Assembly (NCBI GenBank): GCA_022702545.1
Contig: JAHRBC010000004.1
Span: 6,044,001 to 6,108,000 of the forward strand
DNA: 64,000 nt
Source of the DNA: Phycomyces nitens
Lineage: Eukaryota; Mucoromycota; Mucoromycetes; Mucorales; Phycomycetaceae
Direction of reading: 5' to 3'
This document shows, piece by piece, positions 1 to 11,906 of the stretch (its first letter is position 1; each line of letters opens with the position of its first letter). The notes below the pieces were generated by a model, which ran no database searches, was not told the origin of the DNA, and was given only the letters and a program-made list of their open reading frames with translations. The position numbers and the translations under genes are program-made.

Positions 1-19
1 TTCTTTACACCACACATAC

Positions 20-205
20 CTCTTGGCCGGTCTCGATATGCATGCCTAATTTGACTTTGCCGAATTCTCCTTCTCCAAGAGTGCGCAATAGCAGATAGGG
101 TCCTAGTCTGTTTTGTCTTCTTTGGCTGGAGCGAGGGACGAGGTTGGACTGAGGATTTGATTTTGAGTCTTTTTGGGCTGTCTGAAGAGAATTAGATTCC
201 AACAT
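20..205 (-). CDS. Ser/Thr protein kinase, N-terminal exon only (gene runs off the left edge)
   Basis: The 62-codon exon reads from Met at 205 to a GAG codon followed by a GTATGT donor at 19-14, so the kinase domain continues beyond the window. The last 30 residues contain the glycine-rich ATP loop GEGEFGKVKLG, preceded by the LGPYLLLRTL strand typical of fungal CAMK-group kinases (KIN4/SNF1-like). The first ~32 residues are Ser/Gln/Asn-rich and probably disordered. Kinase membership is secure from the loop; the subfamily is not, because the catalytic HRD and DFG segments are outside. The next gene on the same strand ends about 820 bp upstream. Confidence 0.8.
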
Positions 206-1022
206 GAGTGCAATATATTAAATTATCAAGCTATTATTATAAAGTTATTATTATTATTATTAGGAATAGAAATAAAAAGTGTATATTTCAAATAAATAAA
301 TAAAAAGCAAGGCCAGAAAAGAAGAAGAAGAAAAGAAAAGAAAAAAGAAAAAGAGCAAGTACAAATCTATACACTTTTATAAACCAACAAACAAGGGGAC
401 GTGCAGGGAGGTCTCTTGTCGTAATGCTATATAGACGCAAGACAATTGTTTCATATTTGTACTAATTGGATTTTTTTTATATTTATTTATTTTTGGTTTT
501 CTTCATTGGCGCTTCTATCCATGCCTGGACGATTTGGATTTTATCTTTGCACAAAAACCCAACCGAAAATGTATATAAAAAAAAGGTTGTAAACAGGGGA
601 TAGGCAGGACTTTGAGGGGATGGTAGTGAAGAAGCAAATCAGAAAGGCTTCTCTCTGAACCTGTTGGGGGAATCAATCACTGCTCATGTTATTCATATCA
701 TGTACAAAGCCTCCCTTTGATTGTGCTGGTTTGCCTAGCATCACAAACCAATTAAATGTCTAAAGAGAAGCGACATCTGCGCTTGTCCAACAAGGTTGTA
801 CCTTGCAGATCTCCCAAGCGTCATATTAGGCACAACTGACTACAATATACAAAAACCACAAACCTGCCCGTATGTTTAATACCATTCTCAAAGTTTATAT
901 ATTCTTTATTGGTTTCTAGGGCAGAGTAGCTGTTTAACCTATGAATACAAGCAAGTAAACCAATACAAACCCCCCCTCTATCTATTTATCTATCTCTCTC
1001 CTATATCTATCTCCTGTGGCTT
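206..1022. other. Intergenic, AT-rich, between the glucanosyltransferase 3' end and the kinase start
   Basis: Contains A/T-rich low-complexity DNA and purine tracts (about 300-360). It should hold the 3' end of the GH72 transcript and the kinase promoter. No further gene, tRNA or mobile element is recognised. Confidence 0.5.
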
Positions 1023-2804
1023 TTAAAGTATCCCGTAAGCAAATATTGCGATGGTCATCAATGCAGTTGAAGAGATCAAGACATTAGGATCATAAACAGC
1101 TGCCGCGCTTTTCTTTGCATCAATAGCTTCACGACCGCTGCTATTGATAGTAGGACCAATCTTTGAACAGCTACCAATGTCATTACGCTTGGGATACTCC
1201 TGTCTGGCAAACCCATTAAAGTCGCATCTGCTCGCCTGGTTGTCCTGAACATAGAGACTATAGAGCCAGCTAAGCTTACTTTCGGGAGGACAGAAGGAAT
1301 AAGCTCCATAGTGTCCAGTCTCCCCATTACTGCCGATATCATTACATGAAACCATTCCGCACAAAGAGTCAATCTGTATGCCAATGATGCTGCTGCTATT
1401 TGCCAACATGGACGTTGCGTCTGTATTGGACACCTTGTCCGACGCAACACAAGCAAGGTTGTTCTGCATACACTCGCATGCACCTTCTGAAGGGGTGGGC
1501 GGCAAAGCTACCGAAGCTTTCCAACTGTCATCGTTTGCTGGGCAGTCAGGTTCTGCCCTTTGGTCGTTAAAATTGTCGAGTGTGACTCCTTTGGGATTGG
1601 CCTTGGCAAGTGCATTCTGGAGATTGTTATAATCTGGGAGTAATTCAACTTTGCCAGTCGAACTATCGATCTTGACCAATCCATAGTTATTGTTCTCCTG
1701 CGTCCATTCGTACACGACACCACCTGACCATACATCTGTCATGTCCGGTCCGTATAGGGCGGCTACTTCGCCAAACTTGCGCGGCGAGACAAGATTGCAG
1801 CCGTATTCGGATAAAAACACAGGCTTGCTGTAAGTTTCAAATTCCTTGGTACGATCTGCAAATCCTGATTTCTGAAATGTCGAGTCTCCACACCACTCGT
1901 ATAGATTCACACCAAAGAAGTCGGCCTAGAAACCCAAAGAATTTATATACTGATTTTGTGAGCTATAGGGTGAGTACTTGCCTGAGTATCTGAATCACCA
2001 CACGCAAAATAGTCCTTTATTGCACCTCGGATAAATTCATCGTCATTACTGGCATATCCAACTGGAATCTTTCGTTTCTGGGTTTCCTTGATATAGTTCT
2101 TTGTATCTCTAATCACTGCCTTGACATACGGAGATGCATGGGTGTTTGTGCGATCATTTGTAACCTCATTGCCAGCAATAAAGGCAAAAATATTGTCATA
2201 GTGGCCAAAGGCATCAATAGCAGCCGTGTAAGATTGGTATTGATTGACATCGTATTCTGGACTGTTTCGGTTGACTGAGAACTTTGGTGTAGCAATATCG
2301 AGCAACAGGTAGATTCCATTGTCTGCAAACGACTTCATACAGGCATCATGATTCTTTCGGGGATCGATCTAAACATGCAGAATGATTAATATACACTCCA
2401 GTCCATGTACGAATGTTGCTGTCTTGCCTCATAAACGCGTACGACGTTCATTCCTATTTTTGCCATGAGAGACGCATCTCGCGCACAGGCAGATGCGTCT
2501 GATAGTGGATCCCTGTTTTTGATATCATCTGAACGAGGCTGGTAAGCAACACTAGTGTTAAATGAGAATTGGATTAATAAATAAATAAAAAAATAGTTGT
2601 TTGTTCCCAATTACAAATTTATATATATATATATATATATATCTTGTCCTTATTTTCTATTGTGGCATATCCTATTTACCCCTTGATGAAAACCTGGTTC
2701 TTAGTGACAGAATCAAAGAACTTGTGGCCTTTGATTACAATTGGATTCAGTGCTTGGACTGTAGTGACCGCCCAAACGATCGAGATTATTAAGCCTGCTC
2801 GCAT
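1023..2804 (-). CDS. GAS1: GPI-anchored 1,3-beta-glucanosyltransferase, GH72 with X8/CBM43 module
   Basis: Four exons (2680-2804, 2428-2551, 1982-2368, 1023-1925) give 512 residues. An 18-residue signal peptide (MRAGLIIS start) precedes the GH72 domain (about 20-330). The two catalytic glutamates are visible: E151 in GNEV (acid/base) and E252 in SEYG (nucleophile). A Cys-rich X8/CBM43 module covers about 355-455, and a hydrophobic tail at the C-terminus is consistent with GPI attachment. The enzyme splits and re-joins beta-1,3-glucan chains at the outer plasma membrane and cell wall. The long Ser-rich stretch of yeast Gas1 is absent. Introns 2 and 3 read in frame only with GC donors (GCAAGA and GCAAGT); intron 1 is GT-AG. 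Family assignment is very secure; the ortholog number within the GAS/GEL group is not. Confidence 0.93.
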
Positions 2805-5395
2805 GACTCTTTAGGATAAAACCAAAAATAAATAAATAAATAAAAATATATAGAAATGAAAATACAAGAAAGAAGATGTAACCTAGTGGATAGAGTAAAA
2901 GGAGAAAGAAAACGATCAAATGCTTTGCTATCTTATTTTCTTTGCCAAAGAGGGGGGAGGGGTCGATGGATGTGAAATATGAATAATTATAATAAAACAA
3001 AATTTTCCTTGTAGTGTATGTCATCGTCTCGCTTCCTTTTTATATATTGCCTTGGCTGATAATAAACAAGCATATATTGGCCAAAGGAATGCAAAATATT
3101 GGTTGAGAATAAAAGAATCTTACATGCCGTTTTCAGAAAAACTGAGTCAAGGATACCTTGATTCGAGTGATCGAATAAATACCACCATTACAAGGATTTA
3201 CATTATTCAAGGAATAGAGGCAGTACGGACAAGATGAACCTGCTTTATTTATACCTCCTCCATTTGTCTCCTTATGAGTATATTCACTTTTTGCCATCAG
3301 TCTTAATTGTACTAGCTCAGAATATGGCTCTGAAACCTTGATAAGATCCTTTGGACTAAACAAATACCAATAGTTCTTTTAGAAATAGGATCTGAAGATT
3401 AGTTGGAACAAACAAATATAATTGTCTAGCAAGATCCCCTGTTGTATATATCAATGATAGTCCTAATGGTGTGCTCCTTAATAGCATTTTTGTAAATTGT
3501 ATAAAACTGCCCACAGAGTCTGTTCAGATCCCAAAGGATTTCTGTATTCTGTATTTAATCTTGCTTCATCAAGCTTTTTATTTACAGAAACATTGGACTA
3601 TTTAGGATAAAGACGTGATTTTATGCATGGCTAGTATAGATATTTAAACACAAAATCATAATACTCCTTGTCTCTATAATTGCTCCACATGTTTCTTCAC
3701 CATAAACCATGGCTTGTATTATGTTTTGAAAAAGTATATACGATCGATACCATAAAGGTCGATCTTGATTTGGAGCAAATGCTTTTACAAAGCCTTGGTC
3801 ATACTTTGGATTTCTTGTCTTACGTGAACTCTTGGTCAACTGTACAAGCCAAGCAGACAGTCATCTTTGTACGATCCGATTTTGTAAATATCACCATACC
3901 CGAGGTGTCTCTCTATTTCCATTTTTATTTACGGGAATAACAAATAAACAATGTTTTAACATATAACCATGGCAACATTTATTTCTTACAAAAAAAAAGT
4001 CACGGTGATTAATACAGTGTTTTTTACTTGAGATTGAGACGAATCGAAAAAAGAAAATTTGGACAGATCTAATTTTTTTAAGACAAAATTATATTACCAA
4101 TTGAGACACTTTTCATTTAACTCTAAAAAAATGGACTTGGTCATTATAACCCTGAAGAAGAATCGCTTCTAGTATTTGATGACAGTGCTATTAAGGAATA
4201 TGCTAATATAGTCATTGAAAATGGCAACCTTTAATGCTTATTTATCTCGACACAATCCCTAGACCCCGGTCAACAACGTTTGGCAATAACCCAGCCATTG
4301 TTCTTGAAGAAGCAAGGCAAAAATTATGCAAACATTTTAAAAGATCTCAAGTCTCTATTTCTGGGATATACAAGCATATCTGTGAAAAGTGTGTCTTTGA
4401 CAAAAAACTATAGTTGGTCAAAAGGTGGAAATCCCAGAATTGTAAAAGTAGATGCAAAAAGAGTGAATATAACTATTGATGGCTTCCCTTTGGCACCGCT
4501 TGTTTTTCAAGAATAAAACCTTTAAGAAAAGAAAACTTGTGGTACTCAAGAAAGACACGATTTAATATTAAATTCATCGGATTAGTATGGATATTCTGGA
4601 CAGAAATGACAAAACCAATACTCTCACTTCCCATAACCAAGGCTTTATAAGGTATACTATAGCCTTTGGAATTCTAGATTTTTCTTTTTGCAAAAACAAA
4701 TTGAAAATGCCTCTTTATTTGTGCTACACAATCTTGTTCTATTTTTAACAAAGCGTGTCACAAATATGGTTGTCATGGCAACCAAACTTACTGCGGAAAG
4801 TCAAGCCACACCCAGCCTAAAAATCCTCCTATTTCTCAGTTGCGGGATGTTGGATCCGAAACATCTCTGACGATCATCCTAAAAAAAGCTTTATTTTTAT
4901 CCACCAATTCTTTATCAAACGTTGCACGGTTTATGCCAGATCTTACTTGAATTTGTTGGTCTTGTTTCATACTCTAAGCGTCATTTTGTTTCAAAATAAA
5001 AAATATTAAATGACAAAATATTTACACTAGGCCAGCCAATGACTAATAAACAATTACCTAGCCAATGGCACATTTACATTACGATCATTTATAATACACA
5101 CAATTAAAAAGTTGCCGTCTAAATATGTTTATTTATGACTTGATATACAAGATTAAATGCATACATGATATTATTTTTTATATGGATACATTCAAAGAAA
5201 GAAAGAAAGAGAAAAAGAATATATAAATATATATATGTAAATGATATTAACACGCTATTAAATTAGTTTCTATACAAAATATGGACACAGTTGGATTTTT
5301 TTTAAGGAATAAATAGACTGTACACTCAATAAAATGCATTGAGTATAAGAATAAGAATAATGGTAATGATAATGATAATAATAATGATGTTGTTG
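2805..5395. other. Gene-poor intergenic with possible decayed coding fragments
   Basis: No intact gene is seen. Minus-strand readable stretches at about 3130-3363 and 3621-3839, and plus-strand 4280-4516, look coding-like but carry stops and frame breaks. Microsatellites of A/T/G type occur near 5341-5395. The promoter of the glucanosyltransferase must lie just above 2804. Confidence 0.45.
4280..4516 (+). pseudogene. Possible Tc1/mariner-type helix-turn-helix fragment
   Basis: A 78-codon frame contains a segment resembling the second helix-turn-helix and the GRPRK-like linker of Tc1-type transposases (SVKSVSLTKNYSWSKGGNPR). No DDE catalytic segment is found downstream in any frame, so if the assignment is right this is a stub. 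The resemblance is by eye and weak; it could also be a chance frame. Confidence 0.25.
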
Positions 5396-5944
5396 TTATA
5401 GAAAATTCTCCTGGATATCCATAGTCTCGATAGATCGGCTGTTATCAAATTCGTTTGCCCATTTGTAGTCAGGGTTTGGTGTTGTTGTTGTTGTGGTGGT
5501 GGTTAATGCTTCATCAAAAAATTCATGCTGTCCGCTGGGCGCTGACAAATTCCAGTCCCAGTCTTCATTTGTCCGTGAAGTAAACAATTCACCATCTGCA
5601 AAGGACGATTCCAGGACCTCGAGCTCCTCTTCGTCATCTTCTTCGTCATCTTCTTCGAGGCTTCCTAAGCAGGTGTCGAGCCATTCTTGCTGGAGGGAAG
5701 TGTCTTGATCGTCTTCTATCCGGACAGGCTGAGAGTACTGTCTTGTAAGAGGAACGGTTTCATATTCATTTGTAGGAGCGGTTTGGTAGTTTTGAGTAGA
5801 CTTGATGGCGTTGTTGATAAGCACAAGCTTTCTCATAGAGGCATCGTCTGGAGAATTGTAGAATTCAGAGAGCTTCATTCTAGAGATAAAGTAGATGCGG
5901 TGTTGGAGGGGGAGAGTCCGTCCCATTGAGTAAACTGAAGCCAT
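5396..5944 (-). CDS. Small acidic protein, function unknown
   Basis: A single-exon frame of 182 codons. An upstream in-frame Met at 6016 exists, but a TATA-like TATATAAAAGG lies at about 6027-6038, only ~10-20 bp away, so transcription should begin downstream of 6016 and the Met at 5944 (MASVYSMGR) is preferred. The N-terminal third is basic and may be folded (RIYFISRMKLSEFYNS). The middle carries an acidic run of Glu/Asp (about residues 95-112), followed by Trp/Asp-rich sequence and an uninterrupted nine-threonine tract. No domain is recognised. The acidic and aromatic pattern could suit a transcriptional or adaptor protein, but this is only a guess. Confidence 0.55.
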   Translation of the reverse strand: MASVYSMGRTLPLQHRIYFISRMKLSEFYNSPDDASMRKLVLINNAIKSTQNYQTAPTNEYETVPLTRQYSQPVRIEDDQDTSLQQEWLDTCLGSLEEDDEEDDEEELEVLESSFADGELFTSRTNEDWDWNLSAPSGQHEFFDEALTTTTTTTTPNPDYKWANEFDNSRSIETMDIQENFL

Positions 5945-6959
5945 TGTGTATAGAGTAATTTTGTGTTGTGAACTGGGAAGAAATAGGATTTTAAGATATT
6001 GGAAATCTGTTGGCAAGACAGCGTCCTTTTATATATTTTTTGTTTTTCTGGTTTCGCTTTTGGAATTGCCTAATTCCTGCTGCGCAGGTGAACTGCGGTC
6101 TGATGTTCCTAATCACACAGCAGAAATAAATAATTTAGGCGTGTGATCAAAAAGAGGAGTTGTGATATACGCCACTTGGGAGGACGCTGCGGTGATTAAA
6201 CATTGCACGGAAAGTTGTACCAAAAAACCTAAATTCTGTAGCTGAATCTAAAAAGATATACGTGTTTAACGTGGAGAGACTGTAGTGGAGATGGCTTGAA
6301 GATCCCAAAGGATGTCTATCATGTTCCATCTAGTGCTACAGCCATTCATTATCATTGTTTTTCAGATCCTAAACTAAACCACTCTGTAAATCATTTACTC
6401 CCACAATGCTCGTTGAAATATGAACTGAAATAGATATAAAAGTAAAAGACTAGAAAGACTGTAGAAACTTGGTAAAACCGATTTTCTTTTTGTTCAATTG
6501 TATAGTAGACTCTGTGTCCCGACCTTTGCTCCACATCTGGCCGGTTTTCACCGCATTATGTTACTCATATTTGTGGAGACATACTTCTTGGAATTGTGAT
6601 ACAAAAAAAAAGACACATATCGTACAACGTATAATGTCAAATACACATTTAGATTTTACTGCGTCGCATTCATGCCATTGTTATACCAAAAAAAAACCAC
6701 AATCCTTGGCAATGAGAGGTTGAGAACATATTTCCTAATAAACAACCATCAAATGACCATAACAAACTCTCTAATAAAGATGCCTTCATAAAGATTGATC
6801 AATTAATGGCCTTTATGGTGGTGCGTCTTTAGATAATGTAGTGTATATGCAGACCTGCAAGCAAAAGCATACATATAATATGCTTAGTTTGACAACAATG
6901 TACTTGATTTACCCTATGATCTACTGTCAAATGAATTGACTGAAAAAAGATAAAAAAGC

Positions 6960-7135
6960 AAATGACTCACAACTTATCTTTTGAACCGCAGTAAGAATAT
7001 ATTTTTTTCCATTGCACAAAAGGTTTGTATCTCTGGTAAGACCGAATAAGTCTATTATTCTCTGGAAATTAAATTTGGCCGGTAACCTTGGCAACCCGAA
7101 CCTTGGTGTGAGATAAAGGGAAAAAGAGGGGTAAA
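6960..7135 (-). pseudogene. Possible Ty3/gypsy integrase-core scrap
   Basis: One minus-strand frame contains a stretch (IDLFG-LTRD, then NGKKYILTAVQ) that resembles the start of the retroviral-type integrase core, where a catalytic Asp sits in a D-x-x-GPL context followed by NG-x-x-YILVAVD. The Pro of GPL is missing, a short insertion separates the two halves and no further integrase sequence follows. Read as a fossil fragment of an LTR retrotransposon; it could be coincidental. Confidence 0.33.
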
Positions 7136-9435
7136 GTTTCATTTTGTCTGTGTTCTATAGATACGAAGCCGTTATCATTATGAAATTTCCTCAAAAGGAA
7201 CAAACCGACTAAGCAGCTGTTAATATTATGTGAGGTGGATCTTGTATTGAATTCAGACTAGCAACCATCCCTTGGATATCTAGAATCAAATTTGTCTGGG
7301 CAAAAAAAATTCTCTTGAATTGATTATTCAGCCTAACAAACCATCCTAATTAATTGGTCATTTAAATCATTTAGAATAGTAACTGTTGACAAGGCCAAGA
7401 ACAGGCCCTACTTGTCTTCACAGCTGCTCCTACTGGTTCTAGTAGCATCACAGGGAAATTATTGCACACAGAGATAAACAACATTTCTGCTATCTTGCAA
7501 TTTTTAGATGGCCTCATGCCATTATAACACAATTTTGTGTCTCTTATTAAATTTGCTAATTAGTTTTTTTTTTTACTCTAAAAGACATGTAGAATTATCG
7601 CTTTGGTCTTATTACTTGAGATCATACACGTAATCTAGAGAACAAATAAGAAAAATTCTAGTTTGCTATAGAGTACAAATCCGAATTGAATAAAAGGGTT
7701 TATGAAGTTGTCCTGGAAGAGCAATTTGTCACGGGCACATTGTGTCCTTTGGTCACTTTTTCTCAGCAGACATTCCCCTTGCCTCCCGTGCTATACTAGC
7801 TATCAGATTCCTGGCTATCGACAGCAGACAATGAAATAGATACAATTACAGGCACTGTGGTCGTATTTTATTGAATAAGATCCACACCACGTGCCTTTAA
7901 TGTCATCAATGCCCAATTCAAATTGCCAATGCGTTCTAGTGATGTACAGTGTAGATTAATTTATAATGAGCACTGCATCTAGAAGTTCAGATTATACACA
8001 GACTCGTATTTTTATCAGAATAAAAAAACATTATCTGAAATAAAAAACTAATGGCACCATGAGAGAGTAATTAAATAATATTAGCCATGGGTTTCTTGGT
8101 ATACAGATTAATCACAAAACCGTTGTGAGAATGATTTGTTTTATTCTTTAGAAATTGAAAAAGGAATATCAACGGACAATGTTGGAGAATAAATCATGGG
8201 ATACATGATTCGCTATACCTGTGACAAGGTAGAAAGATCACAGCTCTGCAGCTGTTTCACATCACACCGTTATACGTCACTAGATTTATTATACCCATTG
8301 CATCACTATAAGGTAATATTAGCATTGTCCAGGTACAACACTTGGTCTGAAATTGTATTGCTTTTGGCTACCTCATCAGACACGATCCATTTTCCTTTAT
8401 TTTGTGCGTAAATCGACGTATGTAATGACTGTCCTATCAGAGCTTGTATTTACGAAATAAGAATTACTATATTAACAGCTCTGGTTTATTAATAGAAGGC
8501 TTAGCTTACAATTACCAGAGATAGCCACTCGAATCATTTGGAGATCGTCCACCTGCTTGACGCTTTTTAGAGATTTCTTCTCTCCATAGGGATAAAAAGT
8601 GAGAAAAGGTGGTTGGTATAAAAATAACCCAAATTTATGATGAGTACAATCGGGACTATAATATAATCAAATCCCGAATATTCTATTATATCGCCTCCTA
8701 TTTTCTTAAACTCCAGATTGAGAGAGAAAAAGGAAAGTTACGTAGATAATTTACGGACAGTTTACAGTCACAGGCAGTCGATTTATATGCAATAGCCAGA
8801 AACTCTTTTTTAAAAAAATGTGGATGGTCAATATTAAACAGAGAAATATTTCATATTTGAACCTCCCTTGGCATCTATTACAACTTGGTATCTACCCTTT
8901 ATCCCATCAATTAAACGTCTTTTTATATTATCTTGAAAATTTAAAACCTTTGACCAATAAAGAGCAATGGTAATACGGCCAGATTCTCCTTCAGATTGTA
9001 TAATAAAGCAAGCCATTTGGCCTAGACTTTGGATAAATAACTCTAGTTCTCTAGTCCCTCTTGGTGTTAGGATTGGTTCCTAACAGTCTTTGCGCCACAC
9101 TCCCAAAATGGATACTATATAGAAGACCAATACATCATAGCTATCTTTAGACTTTCCTTTCTTGTATACACACTCGCCACAATCATCAATCATTATATTT
9201 AGACACATCTTTATCCTAGCTAGAAAACATATAAATACAAGTAGAGCTTGATCGTAGAAAGATCAAGCGAACAGGGTATTTTATTAAACAACTTATCCTT
9301 GAGCCTCCTGTTTCTGTCTTTTGCCTTGTCTGCTTGGATCAGTTCCTGACACTTGGTATCCATCAGCCACATCACTCTTATTGCATTTGACTACAGATAT
9401 AAAAAAAATGTGGAAAAATATTTGTTCTTTAGGTC

Positions 9436-10192
9436 TCAGAGGTACCCTCGTTTCAAAAACGCCAGGAGTACTGTTCGTAGGAGCTTGAGATGTTGCTTAT
9501 TCCACCAAAAGATCGTGTCAAAGGTATAAGTGTATTTGGGTAGCAGGTTAATATATTCAGGAACCATATAGTCGGAAATATGGATTGCCACATAAGCATC
9601 CACTACTGGAATTATAGCAAATATGTATATATATATCCAATATTGTCTTTATTGTATTAAACAACTATTACCTTTTTCATTTTAATGTCATAAGCTATGT
9701 ATTTGCCAGTCCAATACATCTCAACAGTAAAAAAACGATTTTCATACGAGATTTTTCGATCGGTAGTCGGCATAATGTGTGCAATATTGCTTTGATGGTG
9801 AGAATATTTCTCACTTGCTGTTCCAAAGTCCTTTTCGATACTAGTACCCTTTTTTTTTAGTATTTTATTGATCTGCCATCACGCAAGGCGTGCGGCTTCT
9901 AGATTGCCATTAATTGGACTTGGAGGAAAGGAATAAGATAAAAGGGCAATATAGGTGATAAAAAAGTAGGGAAAATAAGTAAAAGAAAAGAAAGAAAAAT
10001 AAAGCTCCTTAAGCTAGTATAGCTCGCTGTCTCTCTATAGTACTGGAGGCCTTTGTAGCCACTACTCCAGGAAGAAAAGGCTGATTGTCAAAGACAAACT
10101 TCCAATGGGCATTCCAGATTGCCTTGGCTGTTATAATCACCAGCAAAATCTGAGTATCCCGAGTGGGAGAAACTAGTACCCTTTTGCAACAT
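9436..10192 (-). pseudogene. Interrupted coding fragment of unknown family, split by a LINE insertion
   Basis: With the inserted LINE (9850-10171 plus one repeat copy) left out, a minus-strand frame opens at Met 10192 (MLQKGTSIEK) and runs about 60 codons to a plausible GTAATA donor at 9671. A second readable block (VDAYVAIHISDYMVPEYI...) runs to a stop at 9436. The candidate acceptors at about 9605 or 9602 leave the two blocks one base out of phase, so either the intron is misplaced or there is a frameshift. The amino-acid composition (many Tyr, Trp, His) looks like real protein, but no family is recognised. Confidence 0.33.
9850..10171 (-). mobile_element. 5'-truncated LINE (non-LTR retrotransposon) copy
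   Basis: The insert is flanked by direct repeats ACTAGTACCCTTTT at 9840-9853 and 10172-10185, the target-site duplication expected of target-primed reverse transcription. Read on the minus strand it contains the last ~45 codons of an ORF2-like protein with the motif IWNAHWKFVFDNQPF, similar to the IWRAHWRFVF segment near the end of fungal LINE ORF2 proteins. A stop at about 10018, an AATAAA at about 9870 and a short A-tract abutting the repeat follow. Everything upstream of this tail was lost on insertion. Boundary is uncertain by up to four bases because the A-tract and the repeat overlap. Confidence 0.75.
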
Positions 10193-11906
10193 TTATAAAA
10201 TGTTAAATCGAGAGGGGTTTTCCAGTGGTACTACTAATGTTTAATATTTTGTTTTACATTTTACTATTCTGTATAAAAAATATCTTGCTTTTTACCTTTA
10301 GAAAGAGAGCTCTCTTGAATGACTAGCAATCCAGTTTGTCATGATTCAGTTCCTGTAGAGTTTACTACCTTTTGTATTATCCACATAATATCTTTTTTAT
10401 TTTTAATACAAACACTGACGATATTTCGCACATATTGTCAATGTAAAAAAAAATAATGGCAAAAAGAACTTTTCACCAGTTTTTCAAAGAGATTGGGAAG
10501 CGATGCAACATACGTACATTAACCAGTTTTTGTACTTTATCAATTTTTCCCTGTGAGGCAGCATTAGATATTAACCAAAGAATTAAGTGGTTTTATCGAT
10601 AGTAAAGTAGATAATCCAAGAGTTTAAAGGCAGTTTATTTTAGAGACTGTTATGAGCTTTTGCATGTACTATATACTTGGGGGGGGGGAAGTGGTGCGGC
10701 AGTTTTGGAAGTAGTACTTTTTGACGCTTTCTGTGAGTGCTAAACTTGGGGGCACGACATTTTGATTTCACCGGACATTTCAAATGTGACTTGATGTCCG
10801 GTGCCCGACAAGTAGCTATCTGGTCCCTAAGATTTCAAGACGACTTTTATAAATGACATTGCTTTAACAAGAATTTTGACTTGTAGTAGAGGTTGTATAT
10901 TAACTCTAGTTGTCATTGATTATACAATTGATATTAATTTCAACATATTATAGCCAAACAACAATGTCAATTGAAAATGTCGTGTCCTTGAAATCACTTG
11001 GAAGCCATATCTCTATGAGAACCAGCGTTTTCAAGTAAACTGCTGCCCTAGTTAATATTATTAGTATAATATAGATTTAAATGATAAGTTATATATGCAC
11101 TCAGTTACTGACACTAAACGGTGATTATGTCACTGCTAATAGACACCTTTAATAACTACCATTATGAAACCTTGGGGACCAGACAAGTAATATTTTTAAT
11201 TGAATAAAATACAAACGACTTGGACCCAGAGGATCTTCATCTATTCAATTGAGCATTGTCATATAAAACCATTTAGAAAAAATAAATAAATCTACTGGCT
11301 CCAAAGTTCTTTATGGCTAAATGGCATAGCACTGACTTGGATCTGATTTGTGCAATCCAATGGTCTTTAATGACGTCACTACAATAGAACCTTCAAGTCA
11401 TTCTCAAATCTGCCTTTGCCAGAAAGGTGGTGTATCGATTATGATACAGAACGTCTCTCTCTTAACCCCTTTTGGCGTATGGAACTTGGAGTAGTTTAGA
11501 GGTTAATTAATTTATGATTGCAGGAATCGGTAGTTGTGGTAAGGCCAAGTGAGAATTCTTATGTGTGCACTGTTCAATTGATACGCAATATTTAGTGGCA
11601 AGAAGACTGAGTTTATTCAAATGAGTTCTTTAGTGATTATATAAGATGGTCCTAATATGGTAGTGTCATAAGGCTTCAACGTTGACCTCCGTCACAGTGG
11701 TGCAGATAGTGAACTCCGACCTTACCAACCTCACTGGCTGGGACCTCCCAAGTCCATAGACGTTTGGCAAGTTATAGTGATCAGCTCACTCGTTGCCAGA
11801 GGGTTACGCGCTCCAAAGCCATCTTTTGAAAAGCGCTACCTTTTTAAAGAGTAACATTTCCTTTTGTGGATGCCACCCTCTGCACTGTCGAACCTCTCAT
11901 CAAGCC

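Larger units (their letters stand above)
5945..11906. other. About 6 kb of gene-poor, AT-rich DNA with transposon debris
   Basis: Apart from the integrase-like scrap at 6960-7135 and the LINE insertion at 9850-10171 within an older coding fragment, nothing is recognised. Frames here are short and interrupted. A homopolymer of about ten G occurs near 10680. The 3' end should include the promoter of the SET3-like gene. Confidence 0.5.

Noticed and set aside
5945..6016. Longer start (Met 6016) for the small acidic protein
   Set aside because: A TATA-like box at ~6027-6038 would place transcription start downstream of it.
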